From Firmicutes bacterium UBA5486 (GTDB taxonomy: Bacteria > Bacillota > UBA4882 > UBA10575): a stretch of 14,374 nt of DNA. Both the position numbers and the translations under genes were made by a program. Shown here piece after piece: positions 1-7,679 of this stretch. Positions within the stretch are counted from its first letter, which is position 1. Every line of letters begins with the position of its first letter. The stretch covers positions 1-14,374 of the forward strand of contig DIPO01000027.1 in NCBI GenBank assembly GCA_002427045.1, read 5' to 3'. The notes below the pieces were generated by a model, which was not told where the DNA came from, did no database searches, and saw only the letters and a program-made list of their open reading frames with translations.

Positions 1-4
1 TCGA

Positions 5-59
5 CTCACCTGGCTTATATTTTTATCATTTCATTTGCACGGGCGGTAGCCAGCGTGAG
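5..59 (-). terminator. possible hairpin after the sugar-transport operon
   Basis: Bases 5-15 and 48-59 form an imperfect inverted repeat (CTCACCTGGCT against CTCACGCTGGCT read from the other strand, one bulge), just beyond the stop codon of the binding-protein gene. The 32-base loop is long, and the place where a U-tract would follow lies outside the window. It may be a terminator or only a 3' stem. No gene is seen in bases 1-62. Confidence 0.3.
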
Positions 60-62
60 CGA

Positions 63-1004
63 CTACTTAGCTAATGATTCTTTAGTTACCAGGTCAAGCG
101 GGAGTAAAATCTTCTCCGGTAGCTTTTTCCCCTCAAGATACTGCATAGCAGATTTTACACCTGTAATTCCTAACTTATAGGGAGAACCTTCAATCGTAGC
201 TGCCATATTTCCATTTCTAACCGCATCTTTCGCTTCTGGGTCAGCATCGAATCCTACAACAATAATTTCATCTTCTCTACCCGCAGCTTTGATTGCACGG
301 ATCGCACCTAAAGCCATCTCATCATTCTGGGCAAAGATCGCATCGATTTTAGGATAAGCTTGTAACAGATTCTCTACAACATTCATTCCTTCGGTCCGGT
401 TAAAGTTTGCAGTTTGTTTAGTCAACATTTTTATCTTTGGATTTTTAGCAATTACTTCTTCAAAGCCTTGTGCACGGTCCCTCTGTGCGGAACTGCCTAT
501 TACACCTTCAAGCATTATTACATTTCCTTTACCATTTAAACGTTCAATAACATATTTAGCGGCAGTTCTGCCTCCCTCAACATCATCAACACCGATGAAA
601 GTAATAAGTTTGTCAGAATTAACGCTTCGATCAATCGAAATAACTGGAATATTTGCTTTATGGGCGGCTTCCACAGCCGGTACTAAAACATCAGAATCTA
701 CAGGAGCTAAAAGTAAAACATCTGGTTTCTGAATCAATAAGTCTTCAACTTGTGCCATCTGTTTTGCTGCACTATCCTCAGCATTAGTAACAATCAGTTT
801 CACATCAGCCTTTTTTGCTTCTTCCCGTACTCCGTTTTCCATTTCCACGAAGAAAGGAATATTCAAGGTACAAAAGGCCATCGCAATTACTGGTTTCCGT
901 TTCGCTTTTATAGCTGGAATATAAATAATACTACCAATTCCTAAAACCACTACTAACAAACATCCGACAAAAATTTTGAGATTCTTTCCACGCATCGTTT
1001 TCAA
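63..1004 (-). CDS. ribose-type ABC transporter substrate-binding protein (RbsB-like)
   Basis: This 313-residue protein has the periplasmic-binding-protein fold of the RbsB family and captures a sugar outside the membrane for the RbsA/RbsC importer encoded just upstream. Against E. coli RbsB from memory, contact positions are recognisable as F51-F52, D125-R126, R175, F201, N217 and D243. Two further contacts appear altered: the Asn before PFF is Ile49, and the Gln in the ATIAQ segment aligns with Gly263. The N-terminus has a hydrophobic helix (about 10-30) but no convincing lipobox, so it may be held by an uncleaved anchor rather than a lipid. The TTG start is chosen because AAGGAGG lies 8 bases before it; the in-frame ATG three codons later is too far from it. 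It is the last gene of the operon in the window. Ribose is the family default; another pentose or related sugar is possible. Confidence 0.9.
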   Translation of the reverse strand: MKTMRGKNLKIFVGCLLVVVLGIGSIIYIPAIKAKRKPVIAMAFCTLNIPFFVEMENGVREEAKKADVKLIVTNAEDSAAKQMAQVEDLLIQKPDVLLLAPVDSDVLVPAVEAAHKANIPVISIDRSVNSDKLITFIGVDDVEGGRTAAKYVIERLNGKGNVIMLEGVIGSSAQRDRAQGFEEVIAKNPKIKMLTKQTANFNRTEGMNVVENLLQAYPKIDAIFAQNDEMALGAIRAIKAAGREDEIIVVGFDADPEAKDAVRNGNMAATIEGSPYKLGITGVKSAMQYLEGKKLPEKILLPLDLVTKESLAK

Positions 1005-1064
1005 CTTCTATTCCTCCTTCTAATTTGAGACCACTTTTTTGTTTCAGAAACCTTTCAATCAAAT

Positions 1065-2009
1065 CTACTCGCTAATTTTTTGCTGTTTCTTGCGGGCATA
1101 ATTATCCATCAATACCGCGCCGACAACGATCACCCCCTTAACAACTTGTTGATAATAGGATGATACATTTAATAAATTTAAACCATTGTTAATCACCCCA
1201 ATAATTAATGCACCAATCAAGGTCCCAGTAACAGCACCTTCACCACCAAACATACTGGTGCCACCAATGACCACCGCAGTAATTGCGTCAAGTTCAAAGC
1301 CTACACCAGCTGTAGGGTCTGCCGAACCTAATCTAGAAGTTAAAACTATTCCTGTAAGGCCGGATAAAAAACCCATGATCGTATATACTTGAACCAACCG
1401 CTTTTCTTTGTTAATACCTGAATAAACTGAAGCTTCCGGATTTCCACCTACCGCGTAAACCTCACGCCCAAAAATCGTGTATTTTAAAACAAAATGGCTT
1501 ACTAATAAAACCAGGGTCAAAATTATAACCGGAATTGGTATGCTCCCAAGATAACCAGCACCAATAAAATTAAATGCTTTACTCAGATCGTAAATCGGCC
1601 TGCCACCGGTATAAATCAGCGTAAGGCCCCGAGCGGCAGTTAACATTCCTAAAGTAACGATAAAGGGCGGAAGGCCTCCTTTGGTAATGATCAGGCCATT
1701 AATACAACCTAAAAATGCCCCTAATAGCAGGCCAACAATAACCGCTAAAAAAGCCCCTTGTCCATGTGCCTGTAAACCCGCGACAATAGCACCAGTTAAG
1801 GCCACTTGTGACCCCACGGAAAGATCAATCCCACCGGTTAGAATCACTAGCGTCATCCCAATAGCCAAGATCCCATTAATCGAAATTTGTCTAACAACAT
1901 TAATTAAATTAGGTATTGAAAGAAATACAGGTGATAAAAAGGAAAGTACTAAACATAGAAGTAAGAAAATTATTAGAATGCCGTATTTCTGGAAAAAAGT
2001 CTTTTTCAT
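1065..2009 (-). CDS. ribose-type ABC transporter permease (RbsC-like)
   Basis: This is an integral membrane permease of the BPD_transp_2 / RbsC family, 314 residues from the preferred ATG, which is the usual length. Successive hydrophobic helices run the whole length. The segment ILTGGIDLSVGS, characteristic of RbsC, XylH and AraH permeases, is in the N-terminal third, and the AVVIGGTSMFGGEGAVTGT loop that contacts the ATPase is in the C-terminal third. It forms the channel through which the sugar passes. The ATG at 2009 is preferred over the adjacent GTG because the GGGGGT Shine-Dalgarno is better spaced for it. Only 23 bases separate it from the ATPase gene and 60 from the binding-protein gene, consistent with one transcript. 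Confidence 0.93.
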   Translation of the reverse strand: MKKTFFQKYGILIIFLLLCLVLSFLSPVFLSIPNLINVVRQISINGILAIGMTLVILTGGIDLSVGSQVALTGAIVAGLQAHGQGAFLAVIVGLLLGAFLGCINGLIITKGGLPPFIVTLGMLTAARGLTLIYTGGRPIYDLSKAFNFIGAGYLGSIPIPVIILTLVLLVSHFVLKYTIFGREVYAVGGNPEASVYSGINKEKRLVQVYTIMGFLSGLTGIVLTSRLGSADPTAGVGFELDAITAVVIGGTSMFGGEGAVTGTLIGALIIGVINNGLNLLNVSSYYQQVVKGVIVVGAVLMDNYARKKQQKISE

Positions 2010-2032
2010 CACTCTACCCCCTGAACTAAAAT

Positions 2033-3529
2033 CTATAGTGCATATTCTAGTATTTTCTCTTGAGTAGCCTCACTACGCTGAAATTCCTTGACTATTTTAC
2101 CTTTAGACATTACCAGGATTCGATCACTCATCCCCATAATCTCCGGTAATTCTGAGGAAATCATCAGAACCGAACCGCCTTTTTTAACAAAATTACCAAT
2201 TAGCCGATGTATTTCTGCTTTAGCACCCACATCTACACCCCTAGTTGGTTCATCCAAAATTAACAGCTGAGGATCGGATAAAAATTCTTTAGCAAAAACC
2301 ACTTTTTGCTGATTACCACCACTCAAATTTCCTACCAACTGTTCAACAGATGGTGTCTTGATTTTTAATTGAGCAACCGCGTCTTGCACTGTCGCACTCT
2401 CTTTATGACCATCAATAAAACCAAATGTTTTCCGGAACATAGAAAGGATCGAAAGGGAAATATTCTTTTGCACCGACATTTTTAAAACCAATCCCTGATT
2501 CTTTCGATCTTCCGGAACCAAACAAATCCCTTGTTTAATCGCATCCAAAGGTTTTTTAATCGTCAGTTGCTTTTCATTCTTATAAATCTCGCCACTGGTA
2601 GGTAAAGTTACCCCAAAAAGGCAGCGGGCCAATTCAGTCCGTCCCGCACCTACTAAGCCTGATATTCCTAAAATCTCTCCTCTTCTAATTGAAAAGGAAA
2701 CATTTTCAAACTCCTTATTCCTACTTAAATTATTTACTTTAAAGACTGGTTCACCCAGCTCCACTTGGACTTTAGGAAAAAGAGAAGTTAATTCTCTTCC
2801 CACCATTAGTTCAACTAATTCTTGATAGGAACAATCGGCAATTTCTTTAGTTTTAATATAACAACCATCTCTAAAGACTGTAATCCGATCAGCAATTTGA
2901 AATAACTCTTCTAATTTATGTGTAACATAAATAAACGTAATTCCATTCGCCTTCAAGGCCGTAATGATCTTAAACAATCTTTCAGCTTCACCCTGAGAAA
3001 GGGAGGAAGTTGGTTCATCCATGATCACTAATTTTGCCCCTTGCGAAAGTGCTCTAGCGATCTCTACCAACTGTTTTTCTGCCACCCCTAAACTTTCAAC
3101 AGTTGTTGTTGGATCAATCTCAATTCCTAACTTGCTAAATAATTTTTCGGTCTCCTTTTTCAGAAGATGCCAATCAACAATCCCTGACTTTTTACGCGGT
3201 AATCTTCCAATAAAAATATTTTCACTGACTGAAAGTGCCGGAAAAAGATTTAATTCCTGATGTACAGTAGCAATCCCCAATTGCTGTGCATGGCGTGAAG
3301 ACTGAATTATTACCTTAGAACCATTAAAGCAGATTGTTCCGGTATCCATCTTATGGATGCCACTTAAAATTTTAATAAGAGTAGATTTCCCTGCACCGTT
3401 TTCTCCAATTAAAGCATGAACTTCTCCAGACTTAACTCTAAACTCAACATTATTTAAAGCTTTTACACCAGAAAAGCGTTTTGATACGCCTTCCATCTCT
3501 AACAAATAATCGCTAGCCAAATACCTCAC
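2033..3529 (-). CDS. sugar ABC transporter ATP-binding protein, two ABC domains (RbsA-like)
   Basis: This 498-residue protein has tandem nucleotide-binding domains, as in RbsA, MglA and XylG, and energises import through the RbsC-like permease. The first domain has a canonical Walker A (GENGAGKST, 42-50) and Walker B with DEPTSSLS (171 onward), with a degenerate signature SLGVAEKQ. The second has the family's usual altered Walker A (GLVGAGRTE), a good signature LSGGNQQK and Walker B LLILDEPTRGVDVG. This asymmetry is normal for the family and not damage. The GTG start at 3529 follows an AAGAAGGGAA Shine-Dalgarno. The gene lies 110 bases downstream of the repressor gene, and no strong separate promoter is evident in that gap. 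Sugar specificity cannot be read from this subunit. Confidence 0.94.
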   Translation of the reverse strand: MRYLASDYLLEMEGVSKRFSGVKALNNVEFRVKSGEVHALIGENGAGKSTLIKILSGIHKMDTGTICFNGSKVIIQSSRHAQQLGIATVHQELNLFPALSVSENIFIGRLPRKKSGIVDWHLLKKETEKLFSKLGIEIDPTTTVESLGVAEKQLVEIARALSQGAKLVIMDEPTSSLSQGEAERLFKIITALKANGITFIYVTHKLEELFQIADRITVFRDGCYIKTKEIADCSYQELVELMVGRELTSLFPKVQVELGEPVFKVNNLSRNKEFENVSFSIRRGEILGISGLVGAGRTELARCLFGVTLPTSGEIYKNEKQLTIKKPLDAIKQGICLVPEDRKNQGLVLKMSVQKNISLSILSMFRKTFGFIDGHKESATVQDAVAQLKIKTPSVEQLVGNLSGGNQQKVVFAKEFLSDPQLLILDEPTRGVDVGAKAEIHRLIGNFVKKGGSVLMISSELPEIMGMSDRILVMSKGKIVKEFQRSEATQEKILEYAL

Positions 3530-3639
3530 TTCCCTTCTTATCTAGAGATTACGACTGTATACTCATAAACCAATATATTTCCAGCAAGCCCCCTCCCATC
3601 ATGGACTATCTATAATAAATAATAATCTAAAATACCAAC

Positions 3640-4653
3640 TTAATTGGCCACTGCTGTACTGCCTTTATCAATCAGCTTTAGCGGATAAAAAACCTTATCC
3701 TTTTCCGGCTTTTGACCTTTAATTATATCCAGAAGAATCTCTGTTGCTTTAACCCCCATCTCATAGGAGGGGATCTCCATTGATGTTATTCTAGGTTCCA
3801 AAACCCCGGGCATATTAATATTGTCAAAGCCAACAATTGATACATCTTGAGGAATCTTTAAGCCAAATTCCTTAACCGCTTGATAGGCCCCAAATGCCAT
3901 CAAATCATTGGAAGCAAATAAAGCTGAAAATTTTAATCCTTTTTCCAATAAATATTTGGTTTGTTCATAACCACTACTGGTTTTATAATCCCCGTTTCTA
4001 ATCAGAGCATTATTTATTGGTAAATCCGACTCCGCCATGGCTTTTTTATAACCCTCCAAACGAAAACGGGCATTACTGGTAACCAATGGACCTGATAAAA
4101 AAGCAATCTCTTTATGACCGAAACCAATCAAATACTTAGTTATTTCATAAGCACCTTGCACGTTTTTTGCAAAAACTCCTGGGACTTCTGATAGTTTATC
4201 TGAATAACGTTCAACAAAAACAAAAGGATATTGATCTTTAATCATTTTCGCAAAAATCTTGTTATACTCCTCATTATTCTGGGTAGAAACAACCATCCCA
4301 TCAACAAACCGTTCTCTTAGTAACCGAATATACTCTTCTTCTTTTTTACTATCCATATCTGTATTACAAAGAAACAAATGATACCCATTAGCAATACAAG
4401 TATCCTCAACCCCTCTAGCTAAATCAGCAAAAAAAGGGTTGCAAATATCGGGAATAATAATCGCTATGGTATCCGTTTTTCTCGTTACCATACTGCGGGC
4501 TAAAAAATTAGGTTGATAATTCAACTCTTCCATTACCTTAATAATCCGCTCTTTGGTTTCTTTACTTACATTTCCCGTTTTATTGTTAATAACCCGTGAT
4601 ACTGTCGTTGTCGATACCCCACAAATCTTGGCAATATCCTTGATTGTTATCAT
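3640..4653 (-). CDS. LacI-family transcriptional regulator
   Basis: This is a LacI/GalR-family repressor of 337 residues from the preferred start. The N-terminal helix-turn-helix is intact (IKDIAKICGVSTTTVSRVIN), followed by the hinge segment LNYQPNFLARSM and a periplasmic-binding-protein-like effector domain to the C-terminus (for example IIPDICNPFFADLARG and the FASNDLMAFGAYQ segment). The start is placed at the ATG giving MITIKDIAK, because a GAGG site precedes it at good distance. An ATG five codons further upstream has a poorer site. It is first in the operon, ahead of the importer genes, and two CGGTAACCG repeats sit 35-56 bases before its start codon, so it probably represses itself and the transporter until the imported sugar binds. 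Confidence 0.93.
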   Translation of the reverse strand: MITIKDIAKICGVSTTTVSRVINNKTGNVSKETKERIIKVMEELNYQPNFLARSMVTRKTDTIAIIIPDICNPFFADLARGVEDTCIANGYHLFLCNTDMDSKKEEEYIRLLRERFVDGMVVSTQNNEEYNKIFAKMIKDQYPFVFVERYSDKLSEVPGVFAKNVQGAYEITKYLIGFGHKEIAFLSGPLVTSNARFRLEGYKKAMAESDLPINNALIRNGDYKTSSGYEQTKYLLEKGLKFSALFASNDLMAFGAYQAVKEFGLKIPQDVSIVGFDNINMPGVLEPRITSMEIPSYEMGVKATEILLDIIKGQKPEKDKVFYPLKLIDKGSTAVAN

Positions 4654-4687
4654 CCAAACATACCTCATTCTTTAGGTTAATCGCTTT

Positions 4688-4709
4688 CGGTAACCGTTTC
4701 CGGTAACCG
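4688..4709. promoter_or_regulatory. tandem operator candidates for the LacI-family repressor
   Basis: Two copies of CGGTAACCG occupy 4688-4696 and 4701-4709, centres 13 bases apart. Each is a near palindrome (CGGT / ACCG arms around a central A), with the central CG-rich dyad style expected of LacI-family operators. They lie between the repressor's start and its probable promoter, where binding would block transcription. A related AATCGCTTTCGGT stretch continues toward the gene. The assignment is from position and symmetry only. Confidence 0.6.
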
Positions 4710-4731
4710 TTTAACTAAGAATTCTACGTCT

Positions 4732-4760
4732 CTGTTACAACTCCTTTTTTTATTTGTAAA
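4732..4760 (-). promoter_or_regulatory. weak candidate promoter of the repressor-transporter operon
   Basis: On the minus strand TTTACA (4760-4755) is followed after 17 bases by TAACAG (4737-4732) in an A/T-rich context. The -35 box is good and the -10 box is poor. It places the operator pair just downstream of the start point. Other pairings in this AT-rich stretch are possible. Confidence 0.3.
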
Positions 4761-4790
4761 AAATTTTATTACATTATTTACCTTGATAAA

Positions 4791-4819
4791 TTGCCTTTTA
4801 CCCCTTTTTCCTGTATTCT
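4791..4819 (+). promoter_or_regulatory. sigma-A-type promoter of a decayed gene
   Basis: TTGCCT (4791-4796) and TATTCT (4814-4819) are separated by exactly 17 bases in an AT-rich setting. They are followed 24 bases later by a strong Shine-Dalgarno (AAAGGGAGGGG, 4844-4854) and an ATG at 4859. The promoter diverges from the repressor operon. Confidence 0.5.
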
Positions 4820-4858
4820 AATAATTGTACAAATAATAAACCTAAAGGGAGGGGTAAA

Positions 4859-5352
4859 ATGTCTTAAACCATAACAACTTCATGTGTGGCCAAATATTGA
4901 AGATGTTATAAATACCGATTTTAAAGTAAATAACATTATTCAATCTACATCCCGCATTTTGGAGTATAGTTTCTATTAAAATTGAATATTATATAAGGAA
5001 TTGCATAATTAATACACTATAAATCAAAGCTACAACGCACTTAGCTTTACTAGGGATTCTCTACCAAATTATTGGACTAGCTTACATAGGCTGTTATTGA
5101 ATACGAGTGACAAGCAACCAGTAACGAGCTACCATTTATGCAATTCCCTCAAGTGGAAATCTAATACGGTGCCTATATAGACAATCTGTTATATCTGGAT
5201 AATAATAATTGCCGTAATAAAATTGTATTTCCTCGATAAAAAAATAAACGTATTTTAGAGGAAATAAATAATCTTGCACTACATGCTAAAAACGTTATAA
5301 AGCATATAGATTAAAGCAAGAGGCAATAGATGTAGAGGAGTTTTTAGACTAA
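4859..5352 (+). pseudogene. decayed gene of unknown function, only fragments readable
   Basis: A strong Shine-Dalgarno leads into ATG TCT and then a stop. Shifting one base, a readable stretch runs to 4976 (it includes VWPNIEDVINTDFKV and NNIIQSTSRILEYSF). After a stop-rich insert, a second stretch of about 5165-5314 reads DNLLYLDNNNCRNKIVFPR, one stop, then RILEEINNLALHAKNVIKHI. A further shift gives the tail RLKQEAIDVEEFLD ending at 5352, one base before the next gene's ATG. The pieces have protein-like composition, appear in the right order and fill the space between promoter and next gene, which suggests one gene broken by at least two frameshifts and stops. No family is recognised. It may have been the first gene of the operon with the hydrolase that follows. 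Confidence 0.45.
4997..5147. repeat. 151-base segment bounded by a 12-base perfect inverted repeat
   Basis: GGAATTGCATAA at 4997-5008 is exactly inverted at 5136-5147. The enclosed DNA is stop-rich in the forward frames and contains an internal hairpin (AAAGCTA 5026-5032 with TAGCTTT 5042-5048). It falls between the two readable parts of the decayed gene, so it may be a small inserted element. No target-site duplication was found, and a chance pair cannot be excluded. Confidence 0.35.
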
Positions 5353-5353
5353 C

Positions 5354-6361
5354 ATGAAATTCACCAAAAAATTTTTATTGCTTCTTTTTCTTTTCTGTTC
5401 TGTTTTTTCTTTGGCACTTGCCTGCACAGATGAACTTACCGTCCACTTTATCGACGTTGGGCAAGGAGATTCTGTACTAATTCAGACACCTTCCCAGAAC
5501 ATACTGATCGATGGCGGAGAGCGTTCTGCCGGGCCTACAGTTGTTAAATACCTCCAAGACCAGGGCGTTAATAAATTGGATCTTGTCATCTCCACGCACC
5601 CACATTCTGATCACATTGGAGGTCTAATCAATGTTCTTAAAGCCTTCCCGGTTAAAGAAGTAATCGACCCAGCAATAATACATACCACAAAGACCTTTGA
5701 AGATTATCTTACTCTTATTGATCAAAAAAACATCATCTTTACTCCAGGCCGTGCCGGCATGCATCGAGAGCTGGACGATGGGATCTCCATGTTCATACAC
5801 CACCCCACTAAACCGTCTAATGCTCACTTAAACGATGCTTCAATCGTCGCCAGAATAGAATTCAACCAAGTGAGTTTTTTGTTTACTGGTGATGCAGAGG
5901 CTATCTCTGAGATGGAAATGCTCTCCAATGATGCCGTTCTCCAAAGTACCATTTTAAAAGTTGGCCACCATGGGAGTACTTCATCTACTTCCCGCATTTT
6001 TCTGGACACAGTCGACCCGGCCGTAGCGATCATTATGGTTGGAACAGAAAATAAATACAATCACCCGCATACAGAGATAATAAGCCGGTTACAAAAAAAC
6101 AAAGTAGATATCTACCAGACCGATCTACATGGTACAATTGTCGTTTCTACCGATGGAAAAACGTATAATATAAAGACAGAACACCATCTGGAAACAGAAG
6201 GCCAATTTGTGGGGAGTATAAAATCTGATAAATACCATTACCCAAACTGCGAAAATGCCAAGACAATTCAGCCGCATAATCTTATCTGGTTTTCTTCGGT
6301 AGCTGAAGCTAAAAAAGCCGGGTATAAACCTTGCGGCGGGTGCAAACCACCAAGCAAGTGA
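5354..6361 (+). CDS. secreted ComEC-like MBL-fold hydrolase with C-terminal Ada-type zinc module
   Basis: This 335-residue protein has an N-terminal signal peptide (Lys-rich start, hydrophobic 7-22, then ALA-C at 21-24). This could be cleaved as a normal A-x-A site or, less typically, as a lipobox. The catalytic domain (about 28-265) matches the metallo-beta-lactamase fold of the ComEC C-terminal family: HFIDVGQGDS, the metal motif HPHSDH (82-87), FTGD (177-180), GHHGS (214-218) and a HPH near 247. The tail (about 277-332) has YHYPNC, then GYKPCGGC. This fits an Ada-like zinc-binding module (C289, C327, C330), often seen on secreted nucleases. The whole suggests an extracellular metal-dependent phosphodiesterase or nuclease, substrate unknown. 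The GAGGAG site is 13 bases before the ATG, which is longer than usual. The DUF3006 gene follows after 10 bases. Confidence 0.85.
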   Translation: MKFTKKFLLLLFLFCSVFSLALACTDELTVHFIDVGQGDSVLIQTPSQNILIDGGERSAGPTVVKYLQDQGVNKLDLVISTHPHSDHIGGLINVLKAFPVKEVIDPAIIHTTKTFEDYLTLIDQKNIIFTPGRAGMHRELDDGISMFIHHPTKPSNAHLNDASIVARIEFNQVSFLFTGDAEAISEMEMLSNDAVLQSTILKVGHHGSTSSTSRIFLDTVDPAVAIIMVGTENKYNHPHTEIISRLQKNKVDIYQTDLHGTIVVSTDGKTYNIKTEHHLETEGQFVGSIKSDKYHYPNCENAKTIQPHNLIWFSSVAEAKKAGYKPCGGCKPPSK

Positions 6362-6371
6362 GGTGTTTTTT

Positions 6372-6602
6372 ATGAAGGCTGTTATTGATCGGTTTGAGGG
6401 AGAATATGCGGTTATGCTCTTCGGTGATGAGGAAATCAAAGTAGAAGTACCACGGAAATTGCTTCCGGAAGGAAGTACCGAAGGAAGCTGGCTAAAGGTT
6501 AGTTTCGAACTAGACCCAAAAGAAACAATGGCACGCAAAGAAAAGATTAACTCGTTATTGGAAAAACTTATTAATAAAAACAGAATGCCGGAAGACAACT
6601 AG
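6372..6602 (+). CDS. DUF3006 family protein
   Basis: This small 76-residue protein starts MKAVIDRFEGEYAVMLFGDE, the characteristic opening of DUF3006 proteins, and has a charged C-terminal helix. The ATG at 6372 is chosen because AGGTG lies 6 bases before it; a GTG three codons upstream has no room for a ribosome site. DUF3006 genes are commonly found right after ComEC-like MBL hydrolases, as here, so the pair is probably co-transcribed and functionally linked. The biochemical role is not known. A possible role as a small beta-barrel partner of the hydrolase is only a guess. Confidence 0.85.
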   Translation: MKAVIDRFEGEYAVMLFGDEEIKVEVPRKLLPEGSTEGSWLKVSFELDPKETMARKEKINSLLEKLINKNRMPEDN

Positions 6603-6646
6603 AATACTAAGAAAAGCTTTTTTGGAGCTACATAGCGGATACATTT

Positions 6647-6706
6647 ATCGGGTAGGAGGCTACCCATTAGTTGAGTAGCCGACCTCCCACAGCACCGTAC
6701 GTACCG
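6647..6706 (-). ncRNA. 3' end fragment of a group II intron (part of domain V, domain VI)
   Basis: Read on the minus strand, the sequence has CGTACGGTGC, typical of the 3' strand of domain V. A domain-VI-like stem-loop follows: GGGAGG pairs with CCTACCC leaving one bulged A, and GGCTAC pairs with GTAGCC around a short loop. It ends in CCCGAT. The bulged A lies 7 nucleotides from the end, where the branch-point adenosine belongs. The 5' strand of domain V is missing and no intron sequence is found further upstream, so this is a dead remnant. The IS element begins about 20 bases away. Confidence 0.7.
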
Positions 6707-6807
6707 TTCTGAGGCTTTCTCGATAAAACGGACACTCCAGAGTTAGGCTTTCTCGCGTTATCGCAATCTTACGTCAAAATTGAAAATCATATCGATGATA
6801 CGTTATA

Positions 6808-7632
6808 CTAAGCAGCATTTTCCTTTTCAAAAAACGCTTGTTTAAACTGCATTGGGGTCATATATCCCAATGCCTGGTGTCTCCTCTTGCGATTGTAATA
6901 TATTTCTATATACCAGAAAATGTCTTTATGTGCTTCTTCCCGAGTTTTATATCTATTGTGATAAAGGATCTCACATTTTATTGTTGAAAAGAATGTTTCT
7001 GCACAGGCATTATCATAGCAATTGCCTTTACGGCTCATACTGGGAATCATAGAGTATTTATTGAGTAGACCTTGGTATTCTTGGCTGCAGTATTGGACTC
7101 CTCTGTCGGAGTGATGAATAAGTCCTTCGGGAGGTCTATGCCTCATTACAGCACTTTCAAGAGCCCTTTTACATAGATTAGTCTTCATATTGTCCGCCGT
7201 AGCCCAGCCTACGATTTCTTTGGTGTATATATCTTTTACAGTGGCTAAATACAGCCAGCCCTCGAGGGTATCTACATATGTAATATCTGTGACCCATACG
7301 GTATTGGGTTTATCTATATTAAAGTCCTGGTTAAGCAGGTTTTCTGCTACAGGAAGCTTATGATTGGAGTTTGTGGTAGCTTTAAATTTCTTTTTGCGCT
7401 TGGAGTATAAATTATTCTGTTTTTGCAGTCTGTAAAGTCGATGACGGCTACAGTTGGGGAATTTTTCTTTTACATCTGCCAACATTTTATCTAGGCCACA
7501 CATTCCTCTGTTGTGTTCATAACTTTCCTTGGCTATTTTAAGGATTTGCTGATTTTCAAGCTCTCTCTTGCTTGGGCCTCTATCTTTCCAAGCATAATAG
7601 CTGCTCCGGGACACTTCAAGGATTTGGCACAT
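6808..7632 (-). CDS. IS3-family transposase OrfB (DDE integrase domain)
   Basis: This is the catalytic half of the IS3-family transposase, 274 residues from its first internal ATG. The integrase core has D116 (VWVTDITYV), D176 (HHSDRGVQY) and E212 (DNACAETFF), i.e. a DD(35)E spacing exactly as in the family, plus an HTH_21 segment near 38-75. In the cell it is probably made as an OrfAB fusion by -1 slippage: the frame stays open upstream through the A7 tract at 7722-7716 (reading KKSYGHLRHEQSEV… into MCQILEVSRSSYYAW), so the true active protein starts in orfA. No inactivating change is visible, so the element may still be able to move. Confidence 0.93.
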   Translation of the reverse strand: MCQILEVSRSSYYAWKDRGPSKRELENQQILKIAKESYEHNRGMCGLDKMLADVKEKFPNCSRHRLYRLQKQNNLYSKRKKKFKATTNSNHKLPVAENLLNQDFNIDKPNTVWVTDITYVDTLEGWLYLATVKDIYTKEIVGWATADNMKTNLCKRALESAVMRHRPPEGLIHHSDRGVQYCSQEYQGLLNKYSMIPSMSRKGNCYDNACAETFFSTIKCEILYHNRYKTREEAHKDIFWYIEIYYNRKRRHQALGYMTPMQFKQAFFEKENAA

Positions 7633-7679
7633 CTTCTCAACCGGGAACTCGGAGCTATGTTCTTTAATAAATCTGTAGC

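Noticed and set aside
2033..3529. Degenerate Walker A and signature motifs in the RbsA-like ATPase as damage
   Set aside because: The same asymmetry between the two ABC halves is normal in RbsA/MglA-type proteins.
6125..6598. 157-codon minus-strand frame opposite the hydrolase and DUF3006 genes
   Set aside because: It is fully covered by two convincing genes on the other strand with clear family motifs.
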